From NCBI GenBank assembly GCA_964601895.1, contig CAZROT010000022.1, forward strand, positions 1-21,618: a stretch of DNA of 21,618 nucleotides. The letters are read 5' to 3'. The translations under genes were made by a program, and so were the position numbers. This stretch comes from CAZROT01 sp964601895 (lineage in GTDB: Bacteria; Pseudomonadota; Gammaproteobacteria; Enterobacterales; Enterobacteriaceae). Shown piece by piece: positions 7,744 to 14,232 of this stretch; positions within the stretch are counted from its first letter, which is position 1, and each line of letters begins with the position of its first letter. The notes under the pieces were generated by a model. It had not been told where the DNA came from and ran no database searches. It saw nothing but the letters and a program-made list of their open reading frames with translations.

Positions 7744-7761
7744 CGCTGATAAAAATCAGCG
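7744..7761. repeat. Hairpin after mqo
   Basis: CGCTGAT (7744-7750) pairs with ATCAGCG (7755-7761) around a 4-nt A loop. No T-tract follows, so it may be a 3'-end stabilising stem rather than an intrinsic terminator. Confidence 0.4.
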
Positions 7762-7788
7762 TCGCCTCATTTACGCTGTATCTTAGAA

Positions 7789-7847
7789 AGATAGTGTTGA
7801 ATTTTCGTTAAAATGCCTGATTTTTCAGGCATGCAATTACACTATCT
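7789..7847. repeat. Nested double hairpin
   Basis: The outer arms AGATAGTGT (7789-7797) and ACACTATCT (7839-7847) are perfect complements. Inside them ATGCCTGA (7813-7820) pairs perfectly with TCAGGCAT (7825-7832) around TTTT. The inner stem is followed by TTTTAACG on the minus strand, so it could terminate leftward transcription, but no leftward gene is seen. It may be a repetitive intergenic element or part of a small RNA. Confidence 0.45.
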
Positions 7848-7887
7848 CTGTACGTAATGTTCTTTTATATCTCTCTCCATAAGGCAA

Positions 7888-7909
7888 CTTCTGGCTGCCA
7901 GAAGGTTTT
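7888..7909 (+). terminator. Weak candidate terminator of mqo
   Basis: CTTCTGG (7888-7894) pairs with CCAGAAG (7898-7904) around a 3-nt loop and is followed by GTTTTA. The stem is only moderately strong, the T-run is short, and it lies about 220 nt past the mqo stop. Confidence 0.3.
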
Positions 7910-8044
7910 ATACCAGTCTGTGGCAAAAAAATTGCTGTGTCCTGTAACAGGATTTACAATTAAGCATGATGAGAATACATGCCCTTGTTGATGGCACAGG
8001 GATAGTCATTCATGAGCACGAGCGATAAATCAGGCGGTTTAAAA

Positions 8045-8719
8045 ATGTTGAACATGATACTGTTGTTCATTGCTGTAACATTATCTCTACCTGGTATGGC
8101 CGGTATGGATTTCATAAGAAATAATGGCTTATCAGATAAGAGTGTAGAAAATATTAAAATTGTCTATACCGGTTTTATTGCAGAAAATCAGATAACAGAT
8201 TTTCTTGCAGCACTGGAAGAGGCGAATAATAATTATCCAAATGCAAAAAATATCTATCTTTATATCAACAGCCGCGGTGGTGATATGGATAGTGGTTATA
8301 TGGCTTATGAGGCAATTCGTAGTTCACATATCCCGGTGACTGCAGTGAATGCATCAGGGGTCGCCTCTGCAGCCAGTTTGATGTTTTGTGGAGCATCAAA
8401 AAGATTATCGATGCCGCATGCTTCTTTTTTGCTACATCCCGCAGCATTATATGTAGAAGGTGAAATAAAGCCTGATGAATTAACCAGAACAATCAAAGAG
8501 CTTGCCAGATATAACGCGTTGTTTAAGGCGGTATATGAAAAATGTACGTCATTATCACCGGAAGAATTAACCGATATTCTTTACAGTGAAAAAAATAGCC
8601 TGTTACTGTCTGCGTCTGAAGCGCTGTCAAAAGGAATCATTACTGATACGCTGAACCTGCAACCACGTACACAGGTTTCTTATTACATCACCGGCGAAGA
8701 AAGCGGGATAAGTGGTTAG
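8045..8719 (+). CDS. Signal-peptide-bearing ClpP-like serine protease
   Basis: A 224-residue protein of the ClpP/crotonase fold with a Sec signal-like N terminus (MILLFIAVTLSLPGMAG). Visible landmarks are INSRGGDMDSG (74-84, ClpP oxyanion loop NSPGG), the nucleophile-elbow-like NASGVASAASLMF with probable Ser108, and SFLLHP with His131. The region aligned with the ClpP catalytic Asp reads ILYSEKNSLLLSASEAL and has no Asp at the expected place, so the triad may be altered. Export would separate it from cytosolic Clp ATPases; it may act on small peptides or envelope proteins. An ATG at 8012 would add 11 polar residues before the signal; I prefer 8045, though neither start has a strong ribosome binding site. 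The gene stands alone, convergent with the osmC-like operon. Fold assignment is good; activity is inferred. Confidence 0.75.
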   Translation: MLNMILLFIAVTLSLPGMAGMDFIRNNGLSDKSVENIKIVYTGFIAENQITDFLAALEEANNNYPNAKNIYLYINSRGGDMDSGYMAYEAIRSSHIPVTAVNASGVASAASLMFCGASKRLSMPHASFLLHPAALYVEGEIKPDELTRTIKELARYNALFKAVYEKCTSLSPEELTDILYSEKNSLLLSASEALSKGIITDTLNLQPRTQVSYYITGEESGISG

Positions 8720-8749
8720 TATTTCATGCGTCTTTTGTTATTGAGAAAT

Positions 8750-8787
8750 CCACAACACCCTGTGGTAACCAGCCGGTGGTGTTGTGG
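8750..8787. terminator. Hairpin between convergent genes
   Basis: CCACAACACC (8750-8759) and GGTGTTGTGG (8778-8787) are perfect 10-bp complements around an 18-nt loop. It sits 31 nt after the clpP-like stop and between convergent genes, so it probably serves as a transcription end for one or both. A T-tract is lacking on the plus strand and short (ATTT) on the minus strand. Confidence 0.45.
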
Positions 8788-8795
8788 TCTGTATG

Positions 8796-8823
8796 ACAGC
8801 ATCCGGTTTTATCCGGTTGCTGT
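8796..8823 (-). terminator. Hairpin at the end of the osmC-like gene
   Basis: ACAGCATCCGG (8796-8806) pairs with CCGGTTGCTGT (8813-8823) in 10 of 11 positions around a 6-nt loop, touching the stop codon of the osmC-like gene. It contains a direct repeat of ATCCGGTT. It probably protects or ends the operon mRNA together with the hairpin at 8750-8787; there is no T-tract. Confidence 0.4.
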
Positions 8824-9383
8824 TACTTCCTGACAGTCAGTCTGGCTGTTAATTCAATGGCCCTGACAAAGTTATTGAAGTTTGGCGACGTCTTCCTCAC
8901 TGTTTCATGCAGTGCTTCCAGTTTTTCTGTAGCGGCTGATGATGCTATTTCAACCTCGCAGTCAACACGGTCATAACCGGGATTGATACTTGCATCCAGT
9001 CCCAGGAAACCACGTAGATCCAGACTGCCCTGCGTGCGTATTTTTAAAGATTGCAGTTCAATACCCATTGCTGCCGCTGTTGCTACATAGCCAACACTCA
9101 TGCAGGCATTCAGTGCCGCAAGCAGCAATTCCTGGGGATTGGGTGCATCATTGGTACCCAATAGCGCTTCAGGTTCGTCTGCATCAATGACAAAATTTCT
9201 TTCCAGAGTCCTGTCTCCGAGTATCAGTGGGGCAGTCAGGGCTCGAGTCCGGGTTCCCCCCTGCCAGGTGGTGACCACACCGAATCGCGCCATACCCGCT
9301 GCTGGGCTGGCAGAAACCTGTGTGCTGAATGCCTGCAGGGCAGCAACATCTATGCCGTTGTCAGGTGATATTCTGGATTGCAT
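8823..9383 (-). CDS. OsmC-family peroxiredoxin-like protein
   Basis: A 186-residue OsmC/Ohr superfamily protein. Members reduce organic or fatty-acid hydroperoxides with a reactive Cys. The hallmark LLLAALNACMSVGYVATAAAMGI places the peroxidatic Cys at residue 94. A second Cys at 142 (RVDCEVEI) is in the region where OsmC proteins carry the resolving Cys, although the surrounding motif differs from Ohr. The substrate is unknown. It starts 15 nt after the dehydrogenase stop, with GGGAG as ribosome binding site, and is the last gene of the bicupin-TetR-SDR operon. That company suggests control by the TetR protein and a role against reactive electrophiles or peroxides. Confidence 0.85.
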   Translation of the reverse strand: MQSRISPDNGIDVAALQAFSTQVSASPAAGMARFGVVTTWQGGTRTRALTAPLILGDRTLERNFVIDADEPEALLGTNDAPNPQELLLAALNACMSVGYVATAAAMGIELQSLKIRTQGSLDLRGFLGLDASINPGYDRVDCEVEIASSAATEKLEALHETVRKTSPNFNNFVRAIELTARLTVRK

Positions 9384-9398
9384 GTTTTTTCTCCCTGT

Positions 9399-10178
9399 TT
9401 ACATTGTATTGCGGCCAGCCATCACGCCGCCGTCAACATCCCAGACTGCACCTGTTACCCAGGACGCCCTGTCAGACAACAGGAAGCTGATGACTTGCGC
9501 AACATCTTGTGGAGTACCAACTCTGCCGATGGGATGAAAACTATTGAATCCCTGTAAGGCACCATGCACATCACTTTTAGGAATGAATCCTTCGTAAATT
9601 GGAGTTTCCACCACCGCAGGTGACACGGCATTGACTCTGATGCGTTTGGCGGCAAGCTCCATCGCCAGATGCTGCGTCAGTGAGTGTAGCCCTGCTTTGG
9701 CCATGGAATAGGCGGATGACGGTGTGGCTTCGATGGCCTGTTTTGCCCACATTGAGCCTATGTTTACTATTGCACCCGGACGCCCCGAGGCAACAAGGTT
9801 AGCGACCACTTTCTGTGTGATGAAAAAGAAGGCCTTGTTTAACGCCATATACTGATCATAATCACTGTCAGTATGTTCCAGAAAAGATTTAGGGAAAAAA
9901 ACGCCTGCCGCATTTACCAGCAGGTCTATGTCCCTGTGGCTTTCGTCAAGAGTGCGCACAAGCTGTTCCACACCTTCAGGACGTGACAGATCGGCGGTTA
10001 ATGCCGTTACGCTGCCAAATGATGAGAGTATCCTGCGCGCTTCTTCGGTTTTATCTTCACGGTGTCCGACAATAACAGTGGAGCCTCCCTGTTCCATGAC
10101 TGTTCTGGCTGTCTGTAAACCCATACCGCTGGTACCACCAACAACAAGTAATTTTCTATCGCTAAATGTACTGCTCAT
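9399..10178 (-). CDS. Short-chain dehydrogenase/reductase (SDR)
   Basis: A 259-residue classical SDR oxidoreductase using NAD(P)H; substrate unknown. The Rossmann glycine motif GGTSGMG is at 14-20, NAAG at 89-92, and the catalytic set is Ser142, Tyr157 and Lys161 (YSMAK). The C-terminal WVTGAVWDVDGGVMAG is typical of the family. Residues HRE near 39-41, at the end of the second strand, would suit NADP(H), but this is tentative. A strong AAGGAG lies just before the ATG, and a palindrome resembling the operon operator is at 10194-10211, 16 nt upstream of the start, so this gene may have its own regulated promoter as well as operon transcription. Confidence 0.92.
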   Translation of the reverse strand: MSSTFSDRKLLVVGGTSGMGLQTARTVMEQGGSTVIVGHREDKTEEARRILSSFGSVTALTADLSRPEGVEQLVRTLDESHRDIDLLVNAAGVFFPKSFLEHTDSDYDQYMALNKAFFFITQKVVANLVASGRPGAIVNIGSMWAKQAIEATPSSAYSMAKAGLHSLTQHLAMELAAKRIRVNAVSPAVVETPIYEGFIPKSDVHGALQGFNSFHPIGRVGTPQDVAQVISFLLSDRASWVTGAVWDVDGGVMAGRNTM

Positions 10179-10193
10179 GTTACTCTCCTTTTT

Positions 10194-10211
10194 CTACCAT
10201 TAAGTTGGTAG
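10194..10211. promoter_or_regulatory. Second candidate TetR operator, before the SDR gene
   Basis: CTACCA (10194-10199) and TGGTAG (10206-10211) are perfect complements with a 6-nt centre. Spacing and sequence match the palindrome at the head of the operon (CTACC, 8 nt, GGTAG). It sits in the 58-nt gap between the tetR-like stop and the SDR start. Confidence 0.6.
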
Positions 10212-10236
10212 TTATTCTGATAAAATGATGCTTTTT

Positions 10237-10821
10237 TCAGGCAAGCATCATGGAAAGCAGGCTGTTACCTGCTGCGGAAGGTGGTCCTGAAGCATGCATG
10301 CCTCTGCCTACCACCATGGCACCTTCCAGTACACACAAAAAAGCGCGTGCAAGTGCTTCTGCGTCAGGCTCAGGACGTATCAGTTGACTTTCCTGGCCTT
10401 GTGCAATGACTCGTGTCAACCATGCCAGACTAAGACGAAAAAATTTTTCCACCTGTACAGTAACATTCTCTGGCAGTGATCCGGCTTCTGCACCGAGCAT
10501 TCCGCATACGCACAGGTGTCGTTCGCGTATAAAGGTGCTATCAAAAAGTGCTGCATAGGCCATCAGTCGTCCGGGTGCACGTACATGTCCGGCTTCAATA
10601 CGCAACAATTGCTCATGAAATCGATGGTTGTAACGCTGTACCAGTACTTCCACCAGCTCTGCCTTGGTGGGAAAGTGATGATGAATACTTGGTTTGCTGA
10701 TGCCCACCATGGGGGAAATATCATTGTATGAAAATCCGTTGTATCCCTGCTGCCGGATGAGATCTTCAGCGATATCCAGTATCTGCTGTGCGGTATGAGA
10801 CATTTCTCTGAAGTCTTTCAT
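10237..10821 (-). CDS. TetR/AcrR-family transcriptional regulator
   Basis: A 194-residue repressor-type regulator. The N-terminal domain has the TetR helix-turn-helix (about residues 32-51, FSYNDISPMVGISKPSIHHH followed by FPTKAELV). The C-terminal ligand domain is divergent and contains a CVCGML segment with paired Cys that might sense electrophiles. The ORF is open to 10881, but I chose the ATG at 10821: its ATGA overlaps the stop of the bicupin gene, implying translational coupling, and AGGA precedes it at a fitting distance. Met7 (10803) is an alternative. It probably represses its own operon through the paired CTACC/GGTAG palindromes. The inducer is unknown. Confidence 0.9.
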   Translation of the reverse strand: MKDFREMSHTAQQILDIAEDLIRQQGYNGFSYNDISPMVGISKPSIHHHFPTKAELVEVLVQRYNHRFHEQLLRIEAGHVRAPGRLMAYAALFDSTFIRERHLCVCGMLGAEAGSLPENVTVQVEKFFRLSLAWLTRVIAQGQESQLIRPEPDAEALARAFLCVLEGAMVVGRGMHASGPPSAAGNSLLSMMLA

Positions 10822-11498
10822 TGGGTGTTTTCCTGCGTTGCAGCAGAGGGCAGGTGCCCTGTTTTTACCAGAATCACACAACCCTCCTCACTGAATGGAT
10901 GATGTTGACTCAGATGTGGACTGCGTATCCATGTTCCGCGGGGATAGCGTCCATGCTCGTCCTGGAATGTGCCTTCCAGTACATAAATTTCCTCACCGCC
11001 GTAGTGGCGGTGTGCGTTGAAGCGCGTTCCCGGGAGCCAGCGTACCAGCGCGGTATGTTGTGTGCCGAATTCATACAGCGGCATCACTTCAATCCCTGGC
11101 GTGAGACCTGGATGCCAGTGGGCAGTGCGTGTATTGACAGTATGACGCTCTCTGTCATCGGGCTCCAGGTGATGTAGTTTGACGAACAGTGTACTGCCTG
11201 TTTGGGATCGCGGAGAATGAAATGATCCTGGTGGATTTTTAACCCAGGTTCCGGGGCCATAGCTGCCATGGTCATCTTCAAACACCCCATCAAGAACAAA
11301 AAATTCTTCACCGAGATAGTGAACATGGCTGGTAAAGTGTGCCCCTGGCGCATAGCGCACGATGGAAGTGGCTCGTGCCTGCTCATCTGCGTCACGTTCC
11401 AGTAATCTGCGCTGAATTCCGGGAACCGGTGAATTCAGCCATGGCAGGGATTCCTGCTGAATAACCACGCGTTCAAAAAGATCTGCATTGATATTCAT
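10818..11498 (-). CDS. Tandem (bi)cupin protein, ChrR-like
   Basis: A 226-residue protein made of two similar cupin domains of the ChrR/anti-sigma cupin type. Domain 1 has HVHYLGEEFFVLDG (His58, His60, Glu64/65) and a late His94. Domain 2 has HRHYGGEEIYVLEG (His163, His165, Glu169/170) and a late His near 199/200. Each domain also has a GTW segment. Such residues bind a divalent metal; enzymatic dioxygenase-like or sensory roles are both known for the fold. The N-terminal anti-sigma domain of ChrR is missing, so it is not an ordinary anti-sigma factor. It is the first gene of the operon, with AAAGGA before the ATG, a TTGACA promoter and an overlapping palindromic operator. Its stop overlaps the tetR-like start. 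Confidence 0.85.
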   Translation of the reverse strand: MNINADLFERVVIQQESLPWLNSPVPGIQRRLLERDADEQARATSIVRYAPGAHFTSHVHYLGEEFFVLDGVFEDDHGSYGPGTWVKNPPGSFHSPRSQTGSTLFVKLHHLEPDDRERHTVNTRTAHWHPGLTPGIEVMPLYEFGTQHTALVRWLPGTRFNAHRHYGGEEIYVLEGTFQDEHGRYPRGTWIRSPHLSQHHPFSEEGCVILVKTGHLPSAATQENTQ

Positions 11499-11512
11499 AC
11501 TTTCTTTCCTTT

Positions 11513-11534
11513 GTCTACCTATATGTAGGTAGAC
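11513..11534. promoter_or_regulatory. TetR operator at the head of the operon
   Basis: GTCTACCTA (11513-11521) and TAGGTAGAC (11526-11534) form a perfect 9-bp inverted repeat with a 4-nt centre. It overlaps the proposed -10 box and ends 15 nt before the bicupin start, a classical repressor position. The core matches the palindrome at 10194-10211. Confidence 0.7.
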
Positions 11535-11559
11535 TACTGGTCCCCTGTTCTGCTGTCAA
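11531..11559 (-). promoter_or_regulatory. Promoter of the bicupin-TetR-SDR-OsmC operon
   Basis: Read on the minus strand, a perfect TTGACA (11559-11554) is followed after 17 nt by TAGTCT (11536-11531). The -10 box is weak but overlaps the palindrome at 11513-11534, as expected for a repressible promoter. Confidence 0.5.
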
Positions 11560-11722
11560 GCTGATTATTCAGTGTTCCCTGAAAATTATGCCAGGAACAG
11601 CCACAGAAGCAGCAGCTGAATGTGTGTTGTGAAAATGACGTAACCTGTCAGGAAAGCTTCAGGTTAACGTCTGTCGTTATTGCGCACTATTGCGGATAAC
11701 AGGCAGAGGCGAATTATTCATG

Positions 11723-11761
11723 AAAATAACGCTTATAGCAGCAGAGGGTGCTGAATAAGCG
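11723..11761 (-). terminator. Rho-independent terminator of crl
   Basis: On the minus strand, CGCTTAT (11761-11755) pairs with ATAAGCG (11736-11730), and an inner CAGCA/TGCTG stem (11739-11743 with 11749-11753) extends it around a 5-nt loop. TTATTTT follows directly. The hairpin begins 28 nt after the crl stop. Confidence 0.65.
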
Positions 11762-11788
11762 ATGTTTCCACATACGTTGCCGAATCAC

Positions 11789-12196
11789 TTACAGATGACA
11801 GAGTAATTTAATCGACTGTTCATTAAACTGTCTTGCAGGTGCTAATTTCAGCTCCATGGCGATGAATGAGTCATGCAGCAGTTTATGAAATTTACGCAAC
11901 GCTGCTTCCACTTTTTTCTGTACTTCAGGTTGATTGATGGCTTTTTTCTGCCAGCAGCCTTCTCTGTCAGATATACCAAACTGGTAAATGTAGCTGAATA
12001 GATCATTTTCCAGCTTCAGTTCCATCCACCACCCCAGAAATGCGCGTTTTTCTGGGGCTTTTTCTACATCCGTACATACGACAAGGCAATCAAAGAAAAA
12101 CAGGCCATTCTCGCATTTATCTTCACGCAGGTAAGGCCCTAATGCTGCAAAACGCCTCATGAGTTTGCCTCTGAGCGCGGTATTGGATGATGTCAT
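11789..12196 (-). CDS. crl: Sigma factor-binding protein Crl
   Basis: Stationary-phase activator that binds sigma-S (RpoS) and promotes its assembly with core RNA polymerase, raising expression of curli and general stress genes. The 135-residue protein aligns with E. coli Crl along its length: LMRRFAALGPYLREDKCENG, FFFDCLVVC, PEKRAFLGWWMEL. Residues important in E. coli Crl are at the same positions: Tyr22, Arg51, Phe53 and Trp56. The ORF is open to 12319, but the start at 12196 fits the family and has CGGAG 9 nt before it. Crl is confined to a subset of gamma-proteobacteria, which supports the taxonomic call. In E. coli frsA lies between crl and gpt; here the two are direct neighbours. Confidence 0.93.
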   Translation of the reverse strand: MTSSNTALRGKLMRRFAALGPYLREDKCENGLFFFDCLVVCTDVEKAPEKRAFLGWWMELKLENDLFSYIYQFGISDREGCWQKKAINQPEVQKKVEAALRKFHKLLHDSFIAMELKLAPARQFNEQSIKLLCHL

Positions 12197-12546
12197 TTCT
12201 TTATCTCCGGAATAAAGATATTTTAATAATATAATCAATATATTACTATTTATTAACATCCTCTGTTTTATTACCTGAGAGGTATTTTTAATAACAGCAC
12301 TACCTGTGATGTGTAGCAACAGGCAGCCATTTCCTTTTTTAACACAATGGTAAGTACTGCTTCATATATCATCGGATAACACGGCATTTTTCTTTAAAAA
12401 ATGACGGGCAGTTTATGCCTGCTGGCAGTACTGGCCTTTCACGTAGCGGAAGGTGGGATTATTGCCAGCATGATAATAACTGGCATAACACTACAGGTGT
12501 TGCGGAAAAAATAGCTTTTTACAGCGATAGCACGGGAGAAAATGCC
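12197..12546. other. 350-nt crl-gpt intergenic region
   Basis: No gene of its own is visible; frsA, found here in E. coli, is missing. The part next to crl (12197-12300) is very AT-rich and should hold the crl promoter, but no single -35/-10 pair stands out. Short hairpins are CCTCT/AGAGG (12260-12282), TGCCAG/CTGGCA (12463-12485) and AACAC/GTGTT (12487-12501); none is a clear terminator for gpt. Confidence 0.5.
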
Positions 12547-13002
12547 TTACACGGATAACGGTGATACAAAAGTTACCGCCATGTCCCATGGTTGCTCAAT
12601 CCATGTATCTTGTGGAATTTCGACGAGATAATCATCAATCAGTGATTTTCCAGCAGGCTTGGCAAAGATAGTCACTAAATGTGCTTTGGGGTACATGTTA
12701 CGAATAATGATAGCCGTATTACCGGTATCAACCAGATCGTCGACAATGATGAAGCCTTCTCCATCTCCTTCAGGATGCTTTAATACTTTTAGTTCATGTT
12801 GGCTGTCATGATCATAACTGGAAATACAGAGCGTATCCACGTGGCGGATACCTAACTCGCGGGCAAGAATGGCAGCAGGTACAAGGCCTCCACGGCTGAC
12901 GGCAATGATCCCTTTCCATTGAGTGGCAGGTAATAAACGCTGTGCCAGCTTTCGCGCTTGCATCTGTAGCATATCCCAGGTAACGACATATTTTTCACGC
13001 AT
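12547..13002 (-). CDS. gpt: Xanthine-guanine phosphoribosyltransferase
   Basis: Purine salvage enzyme that converts guanine and xanthine (and poorly hypoxanthine) with PRPP to the nucleotides at the inner membrane face. At 151 residues it is one shorter than E. coli Gpt and nearly collinear with it. The PRPP-binding motif IIVDDLVDTG is at 85-94, SRGG at 36-39, and the base-binding end DTWIEQPWDM is present. The ATG at 13002 corresponds to the E. coli start (MSEKYIVTWD); the ribosome binding site is weak. It lies directly upstream of crl on the same strand, but 350 nt apart and probably in a separate transcription unit. Confidence 0.97.
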   Translation of the reverse strand: MREKYVVTWDMLQMQARKLAQRLLPATQWKGIIAVSRGGLVPAAILARELGIRHVDTLCISSYDHDSQHELKVLKHPEGDGEGFIIVDDLVDTGNTAIIIRNMYPKAHLVTIFAKPAGKSLIDDYLVEIPQDTWIEQPWDMAVTFVSPLSV

Positions 13003-13066
13003 AAGGTTCAGTCTCAGTCAGACAGGCAAGATGGCAAAATGCTCAGGAAGAAAAAAGGTGTGCGGA

Positions 13067-13072
13067 ATTATA
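13067..13072 (-). promoter_or_regulatory. Possible -10 box for gpt
   Basis: A perfect TATAAT on the minus strand, 65 nt before the gpt start, in the 193-nt gap between gpt and the cytochrome b gene. The -35 region at normal spacing (TGGTTT-like) is poor. Confidence 0.3.
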
Positions 13073-13195
13073 AAGATCAGCCGGCATAAAAACCAGTGAT
13101 TCATTGACGAAGTCGAAAAATCCATTAAAGGCTTTTCCCTGAAAAAATATCTGCTGGATACGGTTTGTTGCCTGCCAACCACGCAGTGAAGCAAA

Positions 13196-13711
13196 TTAGT
13201 GCTTCTTGCGCCAGCCTGGCAACATAGCAAGAATCAGATTTTTACGCATCCAGAACGACATCAGGATAACGGCCAGTATGTGGAGACAGACAAGTACGGT
13301 CACGATATTAACCAGCCATTTGTGCCATTCATCAACAGGATAGAGAGTGATGAAATCAGTATCCTGTGCCCACCCGCTTAATCCCACCAATGGTAACAGT
13401 AACCAGAATAACAGGATTCCTATACTACCAAGGGGATTATGATGTAAATGGCGCGGGAAATTGCGGGTACGTAATTCATGCAGATGCTGCAGCAGTTTTG
13501 CACTATCAGGGATAATTGCCGAAAGACGTGCGGCTTGCGGTGCAAAGGTGATACTCCATATCAGGCGCACGCATACGGCGAGAACAACGGTTATACCAAA
13601 AGCCCTGTGCGGCAGACTACCAGGATTGGTGAGATACAGGCGATTAACGAGGAAACCTCCAGCAACCAGCCAGTGCGTCAGTCTGACGACAATATCCCAG
13701 CGTTCAGTCAT
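13196..13711 (-). CDS. Membrane cytochrome b (b561-type)
   Basis: A 171-residue inner-membrane di-heme-type cytochrome b with about four hydrophobic segments. It opens with WDIVVRLTHWLVAG (His13), then LPHRAFG (His35), HHNPLGS (90-96), and ends with EWHKWL (His130) and CLHILAV (His144). RLTHW and HNPLG are typical of the small cytochrome b family that hands electrons to a periplasmic cytochrome. The likely partner is the adjacent cytochrome b562, whose stop codon overlaps this ATG (ATGA at 13708-13711), implying coupled translation. The pair could carry electrons from the quinone pool to the periplasm. Heme ligands are inferred from position, not proven. It is not the E. coli cybB superoxide oxidase in any detail I can show. 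Confidence 0.88.
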   Translation of the reverse strand: MTERWDIVVRLTHWLVAGGFLVNRLYLTNPGSLPHRAFGITVVLAVCVRLIWSITFAPQAARLSAIIPDSAKLLQHLHELRTRNFPRHLHHNPLGSIGILLFWLLLPLVGLSGWAQDTDFITLYPVDEWHKWLVNIVTVLVCLHILAVILMSFWMRKNLILAMLPGWRKKH

Positions 13712-14103
13712 TGTTTATATTTCCGGTGATAATTATCCCTGGTTTTCTTAAGAGCATTGATATCCTGTTGAGCCTGTTTAAAATTTCCGGAATCGGCAAC
13801 CTGTTTTGCCGCCTCTATCTGGCTGATAAGAATATCCAGACCATGACGGTAGTCCTGCATATTTGCACTGTCAGCAGGCTCATGTTTCAGTTTCTCAGGT
13901 GTTCCTTTTTGTGCATCAAGGGCCGCGGCTTTCATGCTGTCCAGAGCCTGTTGAAATTCCTGTTGTGAGCTGGTTTTTAGTGCGGTGCGGTAGTTGCTGG
14001 CGATGACATCCATGAATTTTTCAACATCAGTTTCTGCTGCCTGTGTTGAATAGCTGGTACTGATGACGACCAATGCCATTAATGCTAAATATCCCTTCAG
14101 CAT
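13708..14103 (-). CDS. cybC: Soluble cytochrome b562
   Basis: Periplasmic four-helix-bundle heme protein, 131 residues with a signal peptide (MLKGYLALMALVVISTSYSTQA). The mature part matches E. coli cytochrome b562: AAALDAQKGTPEKL, DYRHGLDIL and the C-terminal TRDNYHRKYKQ. The axial ligands are Met31 (EKFMD, Met7 of mature E. coli protein) and His126. Heme is held noncovalently; no CXXCH is present. An extension back to a TTG at 14124 is open, but the ATG at 14103 has AAAGG 7 nt upstream and starts the signal peptide. It is first in a two-gene unit with the membrane cytochrome b downstream, whose start overlaps its stop. In E. coli K-12 this gene is truncated; here it is intact. Confidence 0.93.
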   Translation of the reverse strand: MLKGYLALMALVVISTSYSTQAAETDVEKFMDVIASNYRTALKTSSQQEFQQALDSMKAAALDAQKGTPEKLKHEPADSANMQDYRHGLDILISQIEAAKQVADSGNFKQAQQDINALKKTRDNYHRKYKQ

Positions 14104-14232
14104 GATGAACCTTTGTATTAACAAGATGATTAATATGATGATGTTAGCCGATATAAGCCTGGTTTAGTACTTACGCTATATGAAAAAAACATACTTTTCA
14201 GCTATTCAGGGGTAGACAATGATTAACAAAGA

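Larger units (their letters stand above)
7669..8044. other. 376-nt intergenic region rich in hairpins
   Basis: No credible gene was found. It holds a 7-bp hairpin at 7744-7761, a nested hairpin at 7789-7847 and a further hairpin followed by GTTTTA at 7888-7909. The start of the clpP-like gene lies at its right end. Confidence 0.6.

Noticed and set aside
12197..12319. Longer crl reading frame
   Set aside because: The first 41 residues are unrelated to Crl; the start at 12196 has a good ribosome binding site.
13018..13230. A 70-residue open frame between gpt and the cytochrome b gene
   Set aside because: It overlaps the cytochrome b gene end, shows no family features and covers the likely gpt promoter region.
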